In this document: positions 50,486-64,000 of the stretch, piece after piece
Position numbering within the stretch: the stretch's first letter is position 1
Layout: the number at the start of each line of letters is the position of its first letter
Origin: Agelaius tricolor
Lineage: Eukaryota; Chordata; Aves; Passeriformes; Icteridae
DNA: 64,000 nucleotides
Reading direction: 5' to 3'
Assembly (NCBI GenBank): GCA_023055355.1
Contig: JALJCS010000015.1
Location: forward strand, 15,110,501-15,174,500
The notes under the pieces: model-generated
The model's input: the letters and a program-made list of their open reading frames with translations, nothing else
Database searches by the model: none
Told to the model about the DNA's origin: nothing
Program-made: the position numbers and the translations under genes

Positions 50486-53032
50486 ACAGCCTTCAGGATG
50501 TTTTTATTGTTGAATGGACAACTTTGCTACAATTCATTTGCCCCTGTGAGGGCCTGTGGAGTCGGCCCCTCCCGTCCCTGTCCCCGAAGCTCCAGGGGTG
50601 CAGGGAGCGGGGGTGACAGCGCACTGCTCACGGAGCACCCGGCCTGACAGCAATGGCCCGGCCTGCATGGCGGCACACAGCCGGGCCCAGGGTACAGCCT
50701 TTCCCTTTGTGAAATGAACAGGACAGTTCTCTGCAACACAGCTCCCTCCTCCGCCACCGCTGGCTCCCTCTGCCCAGCACCAGCTGCATGGAAGACGGTC
50801 TGGGGCAAAATTTTCCAAAGCATTCACATCTTTTCCATAATACAGGCACTTAGTCCCATGTCCACAAAGGCAGCGAGGCTCTAAAGTCACCTGCATTCCA
50901 AGGGGACAGCAGATGCCCAGAAGCCATTGTGGACTTGGGCCTGAAGACCTTAATCTCATACAGCAGTTGATACAAATTAGGAGTCCTAGGCACTTCTGAA
51001 AATTTTACCTCAGTTAATCCTGGCCAGGGAAACCAAAGCCCTGAAATTACTAGACTCTATTAAGGCAGAGTTCAAAATGGTTCTGTCCCACCTCTTCTCC
51101 TAAAGTATGATTTGTAACTTTGTACCTTAGGGATAAAAAGTCATCATTGCATTTGGAAGCGCTTAGAACTTCATTTCAAATGATTCTGAATTTTTAACAC
51201 CCTTGTGGCAGTGATGGAGCTCACGTTTGCTCACTGAGCTGGAAGGGACTCAGCCCTGACTGAAAACATGGATACAGCAAAACATTGTAAAGTACACTCA
51301 GCAAGGAAATGAGATCCCTGTGGCACAGATTTGCCAGCCTGACTTAAATCAGACCAGGCATCCAAAGTGGAAGAGAATACACATTTTAGCAAAAACACTA
51401 ACCAGCACTCTGCTGCTGGATTCAGTCTACATTTGGACAAAAGTCAACATGAAAATGATGGACAGAACTTTCCTAATTCACACATCTCTGGATGAAGTTC
51501 AGCACCCTTGAGTTAGCAAAGGCAGAAGGTGAAAGGAGTTGCTGGAGAGCTGGGTTCTGGGACCTGTGTGCAGAGCTCTCAGCTTCTGCTGAGGTCTGTA
51601 GGAAGCCAGAGTGCTCGGCAGGCTCTGCTTTGTTAGTACTTCATAGTACAATAAAGATAATAAATGATTTTAAAAATAAGCTACATCACACCATGAGAAT
51701 TCACTACAACAGCCTCTGCTGCTGAATCACTGCCAAGAAGTGGGATGGTTTTGGTGGAAGTTGTGTGTGAATTAGTAAAGTTCTACTATACAGACAGATA
51801 TTTTTAAAAAATCAACCGGTGCAAGACTTGGAAGAGACCGAGTCATATCCTCAGTTGGTGCAAAATAAGCAGAACTCCATCTATTTTTGTGCTACTTCAC
51901 TGACACCAGCTGTGAACCCTGATTCCTTGTAGAAACCTAGTAAAAGTCAAGAGCTGCCTACTGAAGTGCATCCTTAACATACAAACATCACAAATGTGTA
52001 ATTAAAGTGGAGCAGAGATTCCCACTGTATGATCCCTACCAAAAATAGGAAGTGTGGCCCCAAACCTGCTCAGAGCAGGACTGACAAGTGGCAAGCAAGG
52101 TGCATTTTTAAGGAGTTAAGAATAAGACTGAAATTGCTATCCAAATAACCTTGTTTTAAATAAATGGGTCCAGAACTCTTCTCTAATATTTTAAGATATA
52201 TTCACTTTGGAAAAATTGAGCTAACTTTCAAAAACAACACTGATTAAAAAAGATGTTCAATGATACCTTAAAAAATACCCAGAATATCAAATTAATTCCA
52301 GTCCAGCATTATAATTAGTTAAGAATACCTCCTGAAAATTATAACCTCACAAAAAAATGTGGGTACCGAAGTTAAAAGTATCAGAAACATTATGTACTTG
52401 AAAATACCACTGATCTTTTAACATTTAAAAACAAATCAAAACATTCTTTGGAATCACCAAGTTATTAAAACCTGTGAGTTTCTCTACAGTCTCCACACTG
52501 TCTTTTCAATCAGTCTGTGTACAGATTCAGTCTTTGAGCAGTTTACTATCTGAAAATACAGAGTCTCTGACCAGCAGGAGGCTACATTAAACAGGAAAAC
52601 ATTGGCATTCTCTTTTTAGCACTGACTTCTGCCAAAAATAGAGACTTTCGAGCACAAGACAGCACAGCCCTGTTTTAGGAAATACTTGTTTTCTCTTCTT
52701 TTCTAAAATGCATTGTATGTGTACTTCCAGTGCAAATTTTTTCAGCACTTGCGACAGGCAAGAAGGAAAAGGGGAAGAAGAGACAACTCCCTCTGCTCTT
52801 GCTCGGAGGAACCAATAGCCAGAGCTCCTGACTGCTGAATCCAGCTCCCATCGCTGGCAGCTGGGAAGAGCTTATTAAAGATTTCAGTTTTAAGATAAAC
52901 AGATTACAGGTTAGCATGAAATCTGGCCGTGGCTATGGTTCTATGTGCATAAGGATTGGTTAGAGATGCTTTCCCCTTTCAGTATTGGTTGGAGTTCTTT
53001 AAAAACAAGTCTGTGGTGTTTCTCCACGTGTG
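50486..53032 (-). other. RSPRY1: Probable RSPRY1 3' UTR and flank
   Basis: About 2.5 kb after the RSPRY1 stop codon without further exons. The last minus-strand AATAAA before the ARL2BP CpG island is at 50503-50508. A shorter 3' UTR is possible. The 141-codon frame at 50534-50959 has no recognisable domain. Confidence 0.5.
50503..50508 (-). terminator. RSPRY1: Candidate distal RSPRY1 polyadenylation signal
   Basis: AATAAA on the minus strand, less than 100 bp before the ARL2BP CpG island. Confidence 0.4.

Positions 53033-64000
<10,968 letters not shown>

Noticed and set aside
50534..50959. 141-codon minus-strand frame
   Set aside because: Lies in the probable RSPRY1 3' UTR, cysteine/glycine-rich by chance, no family resemblance.

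Overview
The window is vertebrate nuclear DNA and almost certainly avian. Genes have many short exons with canonical GT-AG splice sites. CR1 LINE fragments, the dominant bird and reptile retroposon, occur on both strands. CpG islands mark the promoters, and every protein has a clear vertebrate counterpart. I cannot name the species. One LTR-like block near 58.8-59.3 kb would fit a songbird, but that is a weak clue. All calls come from reading splice sites and translations by eye; nothing was searched.

Layout, left to right. RANBP10 (minus) fills 1-17.65 kb: only its first three coding exons are present, and intron 2 alone is about 15 kb. A CpG island follows, then about 1.4 kb of intergenic sequence. 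CENPT (minus, 32.67-19.93 kb) is complete: 14 coding exons join in frame into a 674-residue inner-kinetochore protein. THAP11 (plus, 32.92-33.65 kb) is a single-exon gene sharing a 252-bp bidirectional promoter with CENPT. A gene-poor stretch (34.0-37.9 kb) carries CR1 pieces and two identical tRNA-Leu(CAG) genes facing each other. PLLP (plus, 37.96-40.23 kb, four exons) converges on ARL2BP (minus, 49.15-42.44 kb, six coding exons). RSPRY1 (minus) enters from the right edge; its last seven coding exons (SPRY domain and C-terminal RING) lie at 63.14-53.03 kb.

The genes do not form a functional operon-like unit. What links them is map history. RSPRY1-ARL2BP-PLLP matches human 16q13, and THAP11-CENPT-RANBP10 matches human 16q22.1, so the 34.0-36.8 kb interval is a junction between two blocks that are far apart in human. 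TSNAXIP1, which lies between RANBP10 and CENPT in human, is not visible. There is one plausible regulatory link: THAP11 is a ZNF143/HCFC1-associated factor, and the THAP11/CENPT promoter holds three sequences resembling its composite target site, suggesting autoregulation.

The rest is intron and intergenic sequence with CR1 fragments, microsatellites, several small tandem repeats (39 bp x5, 66 bp x2, 34 bp x3, 27-29 bp x3-4) and a roughly 750-bp direct duplication within ARL2BP.
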